Source: Bacteroidota bacterium (lineage in GTDB: Bacteria; Bacteroidota; Bacteroidia; Chitinophagales; JADIYW01). Taken from it: a stretch of 64,000 bases of DNA. Where the stretch lies: NCBI GenBank assembly GCA_963169645.1, contig CAUJCO010000013.1, forward strand, positions 533,923 through 597,922, written 5' to 3'. Under the pieces are notes generated by a model that worked only from the letters and a program-made list of their open reading frames with translations, did no database searches and was not told the DNA's origin. Shown in pieces: positions 36,558 through 44,897 of the stretch. The position numbers and the translations under genes were made by a program. Within the stretch, counting starts at the first letter, position 1. Every line of letters begins with the position of its first letter.

Positions 36558-37406
36558 ATGACAAAAGAAGAAAAATGGACAAACATCATCCAAAGTAATA
36601 CCGCTGTTTCTGTAAATTCTTTAAAAGATGTTTGGCAGTATAGAGATTTGTTGTGGATGTTTGTAAAACGAGATATCGTTACCAATTATAAACAAACTAT
36701 TTTAGGTCCGTTGTGGTTTTTTATTCAACCCGCAATGACAACGGCATTATTTGTGTTCATCAATAGAGCAGCTAACACTTCCACCAATGGAGTGCATCCT
36801 ATTTTATTTTTCCTTATCGGTGTTACCGCTTGGAATTATTTTGCAGAGTGCCTCACAAAAACATCTACTACATTTAAAGACAATGCCTATATTTTTGGGA
36901 AAGTTTATTTTCCTCGTTTGATTTTACCGCTTTCTGTTGTATTCTCAAGCTTAATAAAATTCTTTATTCAATTTTTTCTATTCTTAATTACCTTACTTGT
37001 TTTGTTATGGATGGGAAAAACAACACTTCATTTGCAACCCACTATTTTACTGTTTCCATTATTAATTATTATTATGGCAGGCTTAGGATTGGGAGCCGGC
37101 ATGATTATTACATCACTCACCACAAAATATAGAGATTTAGCTTTATTGGTTCAATTTGGAGTTCAGCTTTTGATGTATGGAACATTAGCCATTCCACTTT
37201 CAAGCATTAAAAATGAATGGATGCAGCAAATTTTATTGAGCAACCCAATGATTCCAATTATAGAAACTTTTCGTCAGGCATTTTTTAATGATTCTGCATT
37301 TAATATAAACCATCTTTTGTATAGTGTTACAATAATGGTATTTTTATTGCTCATCGGATTTTATTCATTTTCTAAAACAGAAAAAACTTTTACCGATACT
37401 ATTTAA
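36558..37406 (+). CDS. wzm: ABC-2 type polysaccharide export permease (Wzm-like)
   Basis: 282 residues with six membrane segments. The N-terminal part VWQYRDLLWMFVKRDIVTNY then KQTILGPLWFFIQP is typical of O-antigen and teichoic-acid export permeases. It pairs with the ATPase encoded 5 bp downstream to move finished glycans across the inner membrane. Confidence 0.93.
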   Translation: MTKEEKWTNIIQSNTAVSVNSLKDVWQYRDLLWMFVKRDIVTNYKQTILGPLWFFIQPAMTTALFVFINRAANTSTNGVHPILFFLIGVTAWNYFAECLTKTSTTFKDNAYIFGKVYFPRLILPLSVVFSSLIKFFIQFFLFLITLLVLLWMGKTTLHLQPTILLFPLLIIIMAGLGLGAGMIITSLTTKYRDLALLVQFGVQLLMYGTLAIPLSSIKNEWMQQILLSNPMIPIIETFRQAFFNDSAFNINHLLYSVTIMVFLLLIGFYSFSKTEKTFTDTI

Positions 37407-37411
37407 TACGC

Positions 37412-38674
37412 ATGGCAGAAACAATTATTAAAGTAGAGAATTTAAGTAAGCAATATCGATTGGGAGAAATTGGTACCGGCTCACTCAGTCATGATTTAAA
37501 CAGATGGTGGCATAAAGTGCGAGGCAAGGAAGATCCGTATTTAAAACTTGGCGAAACCAACGACCGAACAACCAAAGGTAATTCCGAATATGTGTGGGCA
37601 TTAAGAGACATCAACTTTGAAATTAATAGAGGCGAAGTTTGGGGTGTTGTTGGAAAAAATGGTGCCGGAAAATCTACCTTATTAAAATTATTATCTAGAA
37701 TTACAACACCATCTACCGGAATAATAAAAATAAATGGAAAAATGGCTTCTTTATTGGAAGTAGGCACAGGTTTCCATGGTGAACTTACCGGACGTGAAAA
37801 CATTTTCTTGAATGGTGCCATTTTAGGCATGAAGCGTAAAGAAATTGCTTCAAAATTAGATGAAATTGTAGCCTTTGCCGGCGTTGAAAAATACATTGAC
37901 ACACCCGTTAAACGCTATTCTTCCGGTATGTATGTGCGCTTGGCGTTTGCCGTTGCCGCTCATTTAGACACAGACATTCTCATTTTAGATGAAGTTTTAG
38001 CTGTAGGTGATGCCAGTTTCCAACGCAAATGCTTGGGCAAGATGAACGACGCCGCAACCAACCAAGGAAAAACGGTGTTGTTTGTGAGTCATAATTTATC
38101 GCAAGTGCAAGGATTATGCAAAAAAGGAATGTTATTGGAAAATGGCCAGCTCAAACTAACCGGCGACATCAATCGTGTGGTGAGTGAATATGTATTGGGC
38201 AATCAACAAGCATCACATATCGATATCACACAGCTTCCTAGAGTTGGCCCAAAGTCAATGGACTTCTTCATCCGTAAATTGAATTTCATTACAGACGCTA
38301 CCAACATTACAGAGAATGAACCAATAGAATTTGAAATAGAATTTGAATGTTTTAATGCAATTAAAGAATTAGTAATTGGATTTTCAATTAGAGATACGAT
38401 GGACACCAAACTTATAGAATGTCGTACAACATCCAATATACCTAACTTAAATATTGAAAAACCAGGAATATACACCGTTTCCGTTGTAACAAAACTTAAT
38501 ATTACAGCGGGTGTCTATGTATTAAACGTCGGTGCAAGATGCTTAAACGGGCCATTAGAATATATTCCATCTGTAACTAATATTGAGATTTTACCATGTA
38601 ATAATGAACTAGAAGAATGGAATAAACCTTCCGCCGGTATTGTAAATACACCTTCTCAATGGACATTAAAATAA
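37412..38674 (+). CDS. wzt: ABC polysaccharide export ATPase with C-terminal domain (Wzt-like)
   Basis: 420 residues. Walker A is GVVGKNGAGKSTLLKLLS, the signature is KRYSSGMYVRLAFAVA and Walker B is DILILDEVLAVGD. Residues about 265-420 form an extra beta-rich domain, as in Wzt proteins that recognise a modified chain end. This supports chain-length or end-group control before export, fitting the methyltransferase gene that follows 13 bp later. Confidence 0.93.
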   Translation: MAETIIKVENLSKQYRLGEIGTGSLSHDLNRWWHKVRGKEDPYLKLGETNDRTTKGNSEYVWALRDINFEINRGEVWGVVGKNGAGKSTLLKLLSRITTPSTGIIKINGKMASLLEVGTGFHGELTGRENIFLNGAILGMKRKEIASKLDEIVAFAGVEKYIDTPVKRYSSGMYVRLAFAVAAHLDTDILILDEVLAVGDASFQRKCLGKMNDAATNQGKTVLFVSHNLSQVQGLCKKGMLLENGQLKLTGDINRVVSEYVLGNQQASHIDITQLPRVGPKSMDFFIRKLNFITDATNITENEPIEFEIEFECFNAIKELVIGFSIRDTMDTKLIECRTTSNIPNLNIEKPGIYTVSVVTKLNITAGVYVLNVGARCLNGPLEYIPSVTNIEILPCNNELEEWNKPSAGIVNTPSQWTLK

Positions 38675-38687
38675 GAAAAAGATTATC

Positions 38688-39605
38688 ATGTTATCCAATT
38701 CAAGATTTGCAAAATTTGAAGAAATATTTTCAGAAGAATATGCCGGCATTAATAAAGAATTAATCGCACTTCAAAAGAAACATCAACTTCAAGATCACGA
38801 AGCAATTAATAAAAGTAGATTTAGCTGGGCTGATAAAATTACTGACAAGCCAATGTATTATGCTGCTCGTATGTGGGAATTTCCATATGCTATTTTTGAA
38901 GCACAATTACAAATGGGCATGAAAGTAGCCGATGTGGGTTGTGGCAACACACCATTTACCGCCTTATTAGCCGAGCGTGTAGGTGCTCAGAATGTAACCG
39001 GCTACGATCCGGACTATATTCAAGACGACAACATTGAAGGGCATTCGCATTTTGGTGCACGCAAATCCTACATAGATGCATTAGGTATAAATTTTTATAA
39101 GGATGGCATGACGAAAATGACAGCAGAAGACAATACATTTGACCGTGTCTTTTGCATCAGCGTTTTAGAACATATAGAAGAGTTACATATCAAACAACAA
39201 GGTTTAAAAGAAATGGCACGTATCTTAAAACCGGGTGGAAAATTAATTCTAACGTTTGATGTCGCATTAAAAATGCCCTTAAATGACATCTTTCAAAATA
39301 TACAATTTACAGGTCTGATTCCAAGTGGTTCTATTGATTTTCATTGGCCGGAGAAACGCTTTGTAAAGTATGAAGATGGTAGCACGGTAGATGTTTTTGG
39401 AATTATCTTAGAAAAACCTAATTATTTATTGGATGCAGATTATGAAGGCACTTCTAAAATTCCGGCATATAAAGCAACCGATTTAAGTATGTTTTTTACA
39501 GAACATTATGCAGTATCCTACGAGCAAATATTAGCCGCACGCGATTTAAAAAGACCATTTGGATCGTTACGAGTATTTATAAAATCGCTGTTGAATAAAT
39601 ATTAA
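38688..39605 (+). CDS. SAM-dependent methyltransferase
   Basis: 305 residues. The Rossmann SAM site is KVADVGCGNTPFTALLAE, followed by VTGYDPDY and FDRVFCISVLEHIEELH, then MARILKPGGKLILTFDV: a class I methyltransferase. In this exporter operon a methyl group at the chain end is a common termination signal read by Wzt, so a capping role is plausible but not shown. Confidence 0.85.
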   Translation: MLSNSRFAKFEEIFSEEYAGINKELIALQKKHQLQDHEAINKSRFSWADKITDKPMYYAARMWEFPYAIFEAQLQMGMKVADVGCGNTPFTALLAERVGAQNVTGYDPDYIQDDNIEGHSHFGARKSYIDALGINFYKDGMTKMTAEDNTFDRVFCISVLEHIEELHIKQQGLKEMARILKPGGKLILTFDVALKMPLNDIFQNIQFTGLIPSGSIDFHWPEKRFVKYEDGSTVDVFGIILEKPNYLLDADYEGTSKIPAYKATDLSMFFTEHYAVSYEQILAARDLKRPFGSLRVFIKSLLNKY

Positions 39606-39610
39606 GTACT

Positions 39611-40822
39611 TTGAAAACAATCGTATTAATAGATAATGCTTCGGGCGGTCATCGTGATGCCTTTATGCGATATTTTGCAAAAGCATGCTTAGAAATTAAC
39701 ACACGTGTTATCTGTATTTATCCAAATACAACCGCTATTAAAGATTGGATAAGCGTAAACGCCACTCAGCATATTTCCCAAATTACGTATATTGAAAATA
39801 CCTGTACGTACAGTCCATTTAGTGGCATGCGTGCTCTCAACGAACCTATTGGAGTTGCACGGTATTGGAAAAACATAGCTCGTTTTTTAAAGAAAGTAGA
39901 AGAGGATGTACAACAAAAAATAGATTTCGTATATTTTAATTGGATAGATAGCCAAATGGCCAATAATATTCCGCCATTTGTGATAGATTGGGTATTTCCG
40001 TATAAATGGTCCGGTTTATATTTTCATCCAAGAGTATTTCGAAAGTTTCCTGAAATATTAGAACAACCGCTCCAATTCCGAGATATTGATAGCGTTTTTG
40101 GTGCAAAAAATTGTGTAGCAATTACAATACACGATGAAGGTATTTTAGAACGATATCAAAAAAGAACAAAGAAAACAACCATTCTATTTCCGGAAATTGC
40201 CGACATCACCGAGCCGGATACTCAACTTCCACTAGCTAATCGAATTAAAGAAAAAGCCAATGGAAGAATAGTAATCGGAACCATTGGATTAGAATATCAC
40301 AAAGGTTGCTATCCACTTGTGAAACTCTGTCAACAAGCTGATGCCTCTAAATTTTTCTTTGCTTTCACCGGAATTTTTTCAGAAACATTATTAACTTATT
40401 TTCCGGAAAATGAAAAAAAGGAAGTACTTGATTTTATGAATCATCTTCCGGAAAATGCCATTTGGGAAACCGGTGCACTCCAAGAAGGTGCGGAATACAA
40501 CGCAGTTTTCAATAGTTTTGATATTATCCATTTGATATATAAAAACTTTTATAGTTCTAGCAATCGACTCACTAAAGCTGCCAATTTTCATAAATTTGTG
40601 TTGGCAAATAATATAGGCTGTGTGGGTGATGATGTACCTAAATATGATTTGGGCGAAACGGCGGATGAAAATAACATCAACGAGCATCAGCAGAAGATTG
40701 AAATTTTACGAGAACGAATTTTAAAGAAAGACTTTCCATATCAACAATGGAAAATTTACAGCGAAAAACATAGTACAGAGATATTAAAAGAAAAATTTAC
40801 AGAATTACTTAAATTAGTGTGA
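39611..40822 (+). CDS. probable GT-B glycosyltransferase
   Basis: 403 residues starting at a TTG 5 bp after the methyltransferase stop. The start IVLIDNASGGHRDAFMRYFA and the later IGTIGLEYHKGCYPLVKL and FNSFDIIHLIYKNFYSSS fit a two-domain GT-B (GT4-like) enzyme, although the usual E-x7-E motif is not clear. It adds a sugar to the exported glycan by inference. Confidence 0.65.
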   Translation: MKTIVLIDNASGGHRDAFMRYFAKACLEINTRVICIYPNTTAIKDWISVNATQHISQITYIENTCTYSPFSGMRALNEPIGVARYWKNIARFLKKVEEDVQQKIDFVYFNWIDSQMANNIPPFVIDWVFPYKWSGLYFHPRVFRKFPEILEQPLQFRDIDSVFGAKNCVAITIHDEGILERYQKRTKKTTILFPEIADITEPDTQLPLANRIKEKANGRIVIGTIGLEYHKGCYPLVKLCQQADASKFFFAFTGIFSETLLTYFPENEKKEVLDFMNHLPENAIWETGALQEGAEYNAVFNSFDIIHLIYKNFYSSSNRLTKAANFHKFVLANNIGCVGDDVPKYDLGETADENNINEHQQKIEILRERILKKDFPYQQWKIYSEKHSTEILKEKFTELLKLV

Positions 40823-40825
40823 TTG

Positions 40826-41896
40826 ATGAATACGAAAAACATACTTATTACCGGTGGTGCCGGATTTGTTGGCTCCGCCATGGCTTTGTCCTTAAAAGCA
40901 AAATATCCGAGTTATGAAATTTATGTGTTAGATAATTTAAAAAGACGTGGTTCTGAATTAAATTTACCAAGATTAAAAGCCGCACAAATTCATTTTGTAC
41001 ACGGCGACATTCGCAATAAAGAAGATTTTGATGGTTTACCAAAAATAGATTGCATCATTGAAGCAAGTGCCGAACCATCTGTATTAGCCGGCATCGACAG
41101 CACGCCGGATTATCTCATCAACACCAACTTAAACGGCACCGTTAATTGTTTAAACTTTGCAACCAAAAATAAATCCGATTTTATTTTTCTTTCTACATCG
41201 AGAATTTATCCAATAGAAACCATAGAAAATACAAACTATATAGAAGCAGCAACACGTTTTGAAATTGCCGAAGAACAACAAACCAAGGGCTTTTCTATTA
41301 AAGGTATCAGCGAAGATTTTCCATTAGATAATTATCGTTCCTTATATGGCACCACTAAGTTGGCATCCGAATTATTTATTCAAGAATACAAGCAGTTTTT
41401 TGGATTGAAAACGGTGATAAATCGTTGTGGTGTGTTAACCGGACCATGGCAAATGGGCAAAATTGACCAAGGTGTAGTGGTATTGTGGTTAGCCAAGCAT
41501 TATTGGAATCAACAGTTGAGTTATATTGGCTACGGTGGCAAGGGCAAGCAAGTACGCGATATGTTACACACCGATGATTTGTTTCGATTAATTGATTGGC
41601 AAATGCACCATATCGATGCTATCAATGGAGAAATATTTAATGTGGGTGGCGGAAGAGAAATTAGTGTATCACTTCAAGAATTAACAACTTACTGTCAAGA
41701 AATTACCGGCAATACAATTCCAATTCAAGAAGTGCCGGAAAACAGAGCTGCTGACATTCGAATTTACATTACCGACAACAGTAAAGTAACAGCAAAAACA
41801 GGTTGGAAACCGGAAATACAACCCAAACAAATTTTAGAAGAAATTTTTGTTTGGATGAAAAAGCATGAAGCTCAATTAGCCACTATTTTAAAGTAA
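40826..41896 (+). CDS. NAD-dependent epimerase/dehydratase (CDP-paratose 2-epimerase-like)
   Basis: About 356 residues. ILITGGAGFVGSAMALSLK is the NAD site, VLDNLKRRGSELNLPRLKA is characteristic of the CDP-paratose/tyvelose 2-epimerase branch, and YGTTKLASELFI carries the YxxxK pair. The start is the ATG at 40826. No CDP-sugar pathway genes are visible here, so the real substrate is uncertain. Confidence 0.82.
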   Translation: MNTKNILITGGAGFVGSAMALSLKAKYPSYEIYVLDNLKRRGSELNLPRLKAAQIHFVHGDIRNKEDFDGLPKIDCIIEASAEPSVLAGIDSTPDYLINTNLNGTVNCLNFATKNKSDFIFLSTSRIYPIETIENTNYIEAATRFEIAEEQQTKGFSIKGISEDFPLDNYRSLYGTTKLASELFIQEYKQFFGLKTVINRCGVLTGPWQMGKIDQGVVVLWLAKHYWNQQLSYIGYGGKGKQVRDMLHTDDLFRLIDWQMHHIDAINGEIFNVGGGREISVSLQELTTYCQEITGNTIPIQEVPENRAADIRIYITDNSKVTAKTGWKPEIQPKQILEEIFVWMKKHEAQLATILK

Positions 41897-41901
41897 ATTG
41901 C

Positions 41902-42642
41902 ATGAAGTTAAGCGTAGTTATTCCAGCTTATAATGAAGCAGAAAGTTTACCGGAAACCCTGAAAACACTCTATGCAACATTGCAAAAAGAAAACATTGAA
42001 CACGAAATTGTGGTTACCAATGATAATTCAAATGATAGCACACTGCAAGTTTTAGAGAACTTAGCAAAAGAAATTCCTAGTTTAGTTTTTTATACCAATG
42101 CCGGTCCGAATGGTTTTGGATATGCCGTTCGTTACGGTTTAGAACGTTTCACCGGAGATTATGTGGCGGTGATGATGGCTGATTTATCAGACGATCCGAA
42201 TGATTTAGTAAAGTTTTACAGAAAAGCTATGGAAGGAAATTACGATTGTGTGTTTGGTTCTCGATGGGATAAAGGGGGCAAAGTAATCGACTATCCGACA
42301 CTAAAAAAAGTAATAAACCGTATTGCCAATTTTATTGTAAAAACAGTTTTTCGTTTAAAATACAACGATTGCACCAATGCGTTTAAACTTTATAAAAAAG
42401 AAACCATAGAAGGTTTAAAACCTTTCCTTTCGCCACACTTTAACCTTACGCTGGAATTGCCGTTAAAAGCTATCGTGCGTGGTTACACGTATGCCGTTGT
42501 TCCTAACTCTTGGACCAATCGAAAATATGGCGAATCAAAATTGAAGATTAAAGAAATGGGCAGTCGTTATTTTTTTATCTTAATGTATTGCTGGATAGAA
42601 AAACAATTTTCCAGAGGCGATTATAAAAAGAAATTAAATTGA
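41902..42642 (+). CDS. family 2 glycosyltransferase (dolichyl/polyprenyl-phosphate sugar synthase-like)
   Basis: 246 residues. LSVVIPAYNEAESLPETLK, VTNDNSNDSTLQVLE and the DxD-like MMADLSDDPNDLVKFY match DPM1-type enzymes that make polyprenyl-phosphate sugars. SRWDKGGKVIDYP is also typical. It may feed the GT39-like membrane enzyme encoded next. Confidence 0.9.
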   Translation: MKLSVVIPAYNEAESLPETLKTLYATLQKENIEHEIVVTNDNSNDSTLQVLENLAKEIPSLVFYTNAGPNGFGYAVRYGLERFTGDYVAVMMADLSDDPNDLVKFYRKAMEGNYDCVFGSRWDKGGKVIDYPTLKKVINRIANFIVKTVFRLKYNDCTNAFKLYKKETIEGLKPFLSPHFNLTLELPLKAIVRGYTYAVVPNSWTNRKYGESKLKIKEMGSRYFFILMYCWIEKQFSRGDYKKKLN

Positions 42643-42691
42643 TTGCTATCTCTTAAATTGACGAACTTCATGTAAAATCAATTTTTTATTG

Positions 42692-44206
42692 ATGGAAATT
42701 ATTTCCCGAAAATATACATTACTCTTTATCGCACTCTTAGCTGGATTTGCTTATTTCTTAAATGAATACAACACTACGTTCATTCGGAATATAAATCCCA
42801 ATAATGAATTTGCCAGCTCGGAAAGTTTAGTGTATAATAGCACAATTAATTCTATTGATAATATTTGGTACGTATCACAAATAAAAAATTGGGTGCAAGG
42901 AAAAGGTTTTACAATTGACCCAAATGATGAAAAATCCATGGTGCGAAGAACGCCTATTTATCCCATTTTTTACGGCATACATTATGTACTTTTAGGCGAA
43001 GAAGGTAGTTTTTATTTCATTCGATTTACCCAAATTATCTTGTTTATTTTAGCAACTTTCGCGTTGTTATATGGTGTTTATTATTTTACAGAAAATAAAA
43101 TAATTGCCATTTTATCTGCAATCTCTTTTGGGTTTAATCCCATTTTTATTTCTTATTTATATTATACCATTACCGAAGGAATCAGTCCGGCTTTAGTGTG
43201 TTTTTTAATTTATTTTTTAGCCCGATGTTATAAATTTGGACAAAAAAAAGATTGGATTTTTGCCGGTTTATTTTTTGCCATCGCAACGCTTTGTCGGCCG
43301 GCAATTATTTTTATTGCACCGGGAATTGCTGTATTGGTTTTATATAAAAATAAAGCTTCTGTCCAACAATTTATTTTAAGCAGTTCGTTAGTGGTGATTG
43401 GTGCTGCGGTGTTGTATGTTCCGCATGTAGTTCGTAACTACATGCATGCTAATGAGTTTATATTATTAGAAAAATATTATGGCGACCCGATGGATTATGG
43501 CATGCCTAATATTGCACTACGAAAGTGGATTGCTTGTTGGACAAATCCGGCCGACTTATCATCGGAATCTATTTCCAATAGAATGCGATTAGATATTGTT
43601 GCAGATGTTGATTCTTTATACAAATCTGTTTCTGTAGAAAATCAATTAGATCGCTTGCCCAATCGGGCATTTGCAGCAGACAACAAAGCGACCGTGCGGG
43701 CTGCATTTTCTAGTTTGTACGATTATTACTACGTAAAACTTATCACCAAAAATCAAACCGAATTAGATTCCATAGAAAAATTATGTCTTGCAAAAATCAC
43801 CTCATTAAAAACCAACTATATCCAAAAACAACCTTTACAATATTATTTTGTAACACCATTACTTTTTATAAAAAGCATTCTTTTTCAAAGCAACTCATCT
43901 ACTTTAATTTTTGTTGGTGCCAAACAAACCAATCAATGGTTAAGCATTATGATAAAAGGAATGTTATTGTTGCTTAATGTTTATTGGTGGATAGCACTCT
44001 TTGGGTTGCTTTTCTTTTTTAGGAAATATAGCGTTTTGCTAAGCATAACCTTCTTAAATATTATTGGTTTGTTTTTTTACACCATCGTCATTCAAAAATA
44101 TTTTGAAGTACGCTATATGATTCCAATATATCCACTCATGATTATCATCAGTGTTATCTTTTTTATGGAAGTATATGGAATTGCAAGGAAAAAATTAAAC
44201 TTCTAA
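42692..44206 (+). CDS. GT39/ArnT-like membrane glycosyltransferase
   Basis: About 504 residues with roughly eleven hydrophobic segments. A first periplasmic loop after the N-terminal helix and VRRTPIYPIFYGIHYVLLGE recall GT-C enzymes (PMT/ArnT family) that take sugars from a polyprenyl phosphate donor. The GT2 gene 49 bp upstream could make that donor. The start is the ATG at 42692. It ends the plus-strand operon and overlaps the convergent CBS gene by 12 bp. Confidence 0.72.
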   Translation: MEIISRKYTLLFIALLAGFAYFLNEYNTTFIRNINPNNEFASSESLVYNSTINSIDNIWYVSQIKNWVQGKGFTIDPNDEKSMVRRTPIYPIFYGIHYVLLGEEGSFYFIRFTQIILFILATFALLYGVYYFTENKIIAILSAISFGFNPIFISYLYYTITEGISPALVCFLIYFLARCYKFGQKKDWIFAGLFFAIATLCRPAIIFIAPGIAVLVLYKNKASVQQFILSSSLVVIGAAVLYVPHVVRNYMHANEFILLEKYYGDPMDYGMPNIALRKWIACWTNPADLSSESISNRMRLDIVADVDSLYKSVSVENQLDRLPNRAFAADNKATVRAAFSSLYDYYYVKLITKNQTELDSIEKLCLAKITSLKTNYIQKQPLQYYFVTPLLFIKSILFQSNSSTLIFVGAKQTNQWLSIMIKGMLLLLNVYWWIALFGLLFFFRKYSVLLSITFLNIIGLFFYTIVIQKYFEVRYMIPIYPLMIIISVIFFMEVYGIARKKLNF

Positions 44207-44854
44207 ATAACGCATTAAACTATCATAGCGTTCTTTTAATTGGATTTCATATTCCGATTGATGAATCACGGCGATAACATTATATTGATAGCGCTCAAAA
44301 GATAATTGAATATCTTTCAAATCATCTTTATTAATTTTCAAGGACACATATAATTTCTGTTGATTGGGAATGGAAGAAATCATACTGTGTAAAATAGCCG
44401 CATTGTTGGATTCTACTATTCTCGAAATTTCTGTCAATGAATAATCTCTCGATTCCATTTCTAACACGAGTACACCACCATTATTTTCTAATGCAGCATC
44501 TTGCGCAAAATGTTGCATTATTTTTTGAGCTGTTATTATACCAACATATTCTTGTTCAGCATTTATCACCGGCACACACACTAATGTATTTGCAGTTGCT
44601 AATTTTAATACATCAAAAATATGTGCCGTTTCTACTACTTGTTGTTGGATGCAATGTTCTTTAAGGTTTTCAATTTTCATCAACCCATCAAATTCCAACA
44701 AAAAATGCTCGGTAAGTAATCCTATACAATGATTATCGTGTACCACGGCTAATGCTTCTTGCTTATATTCTTGCATCAAATCTAATGCATATTCCACCGT
44801 ATCAGTTGTACGCAAAAAAGGCAACGATGCATCTATATAATCTTTAGCAAACAA
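44195..44854 (-). CDS. CBS-domain protein with ACT-like C-terminus
   Basis: 219 residues starting at a TTG. Two CBS motifs occupy about residues 1-125 (LMQEYKQEALAVVHDNHCIG and VCVPVINAEQEYVGIITAQK). The remainder (GGVLVLEMESRDYSLTEISR, then about 55 residues) resembles an ACT-type domain. Such proteins usually bind adenine nucleotides and act as energy or ligand sensors. Partner unknown. Confidence 0.8.
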   Translation of the reverse strand: MFAKDYIDASLPFLRTTDTVEYALDLMQEYKQEALAVVHDNHCIGLLTEHFLLEFDGLMKIENLKEHCIQQQVVETAHIFDVLKLATANTLVCVPVINAEQEYVGIITAQKIMQHFAQDAALENNGGVLVLEMESRDYSLTEISRIVESNNAAILHSMISSIPNQQKLYVSLKINKDDLKDIQLSFERYQYNVIAVIHQSEYEIQLKERYDSLMRYLEV

Positions 44855-44897
44855 GCTATTATTTTTTGTAAATGTAGGAAATAATTAGGTTACTCGC

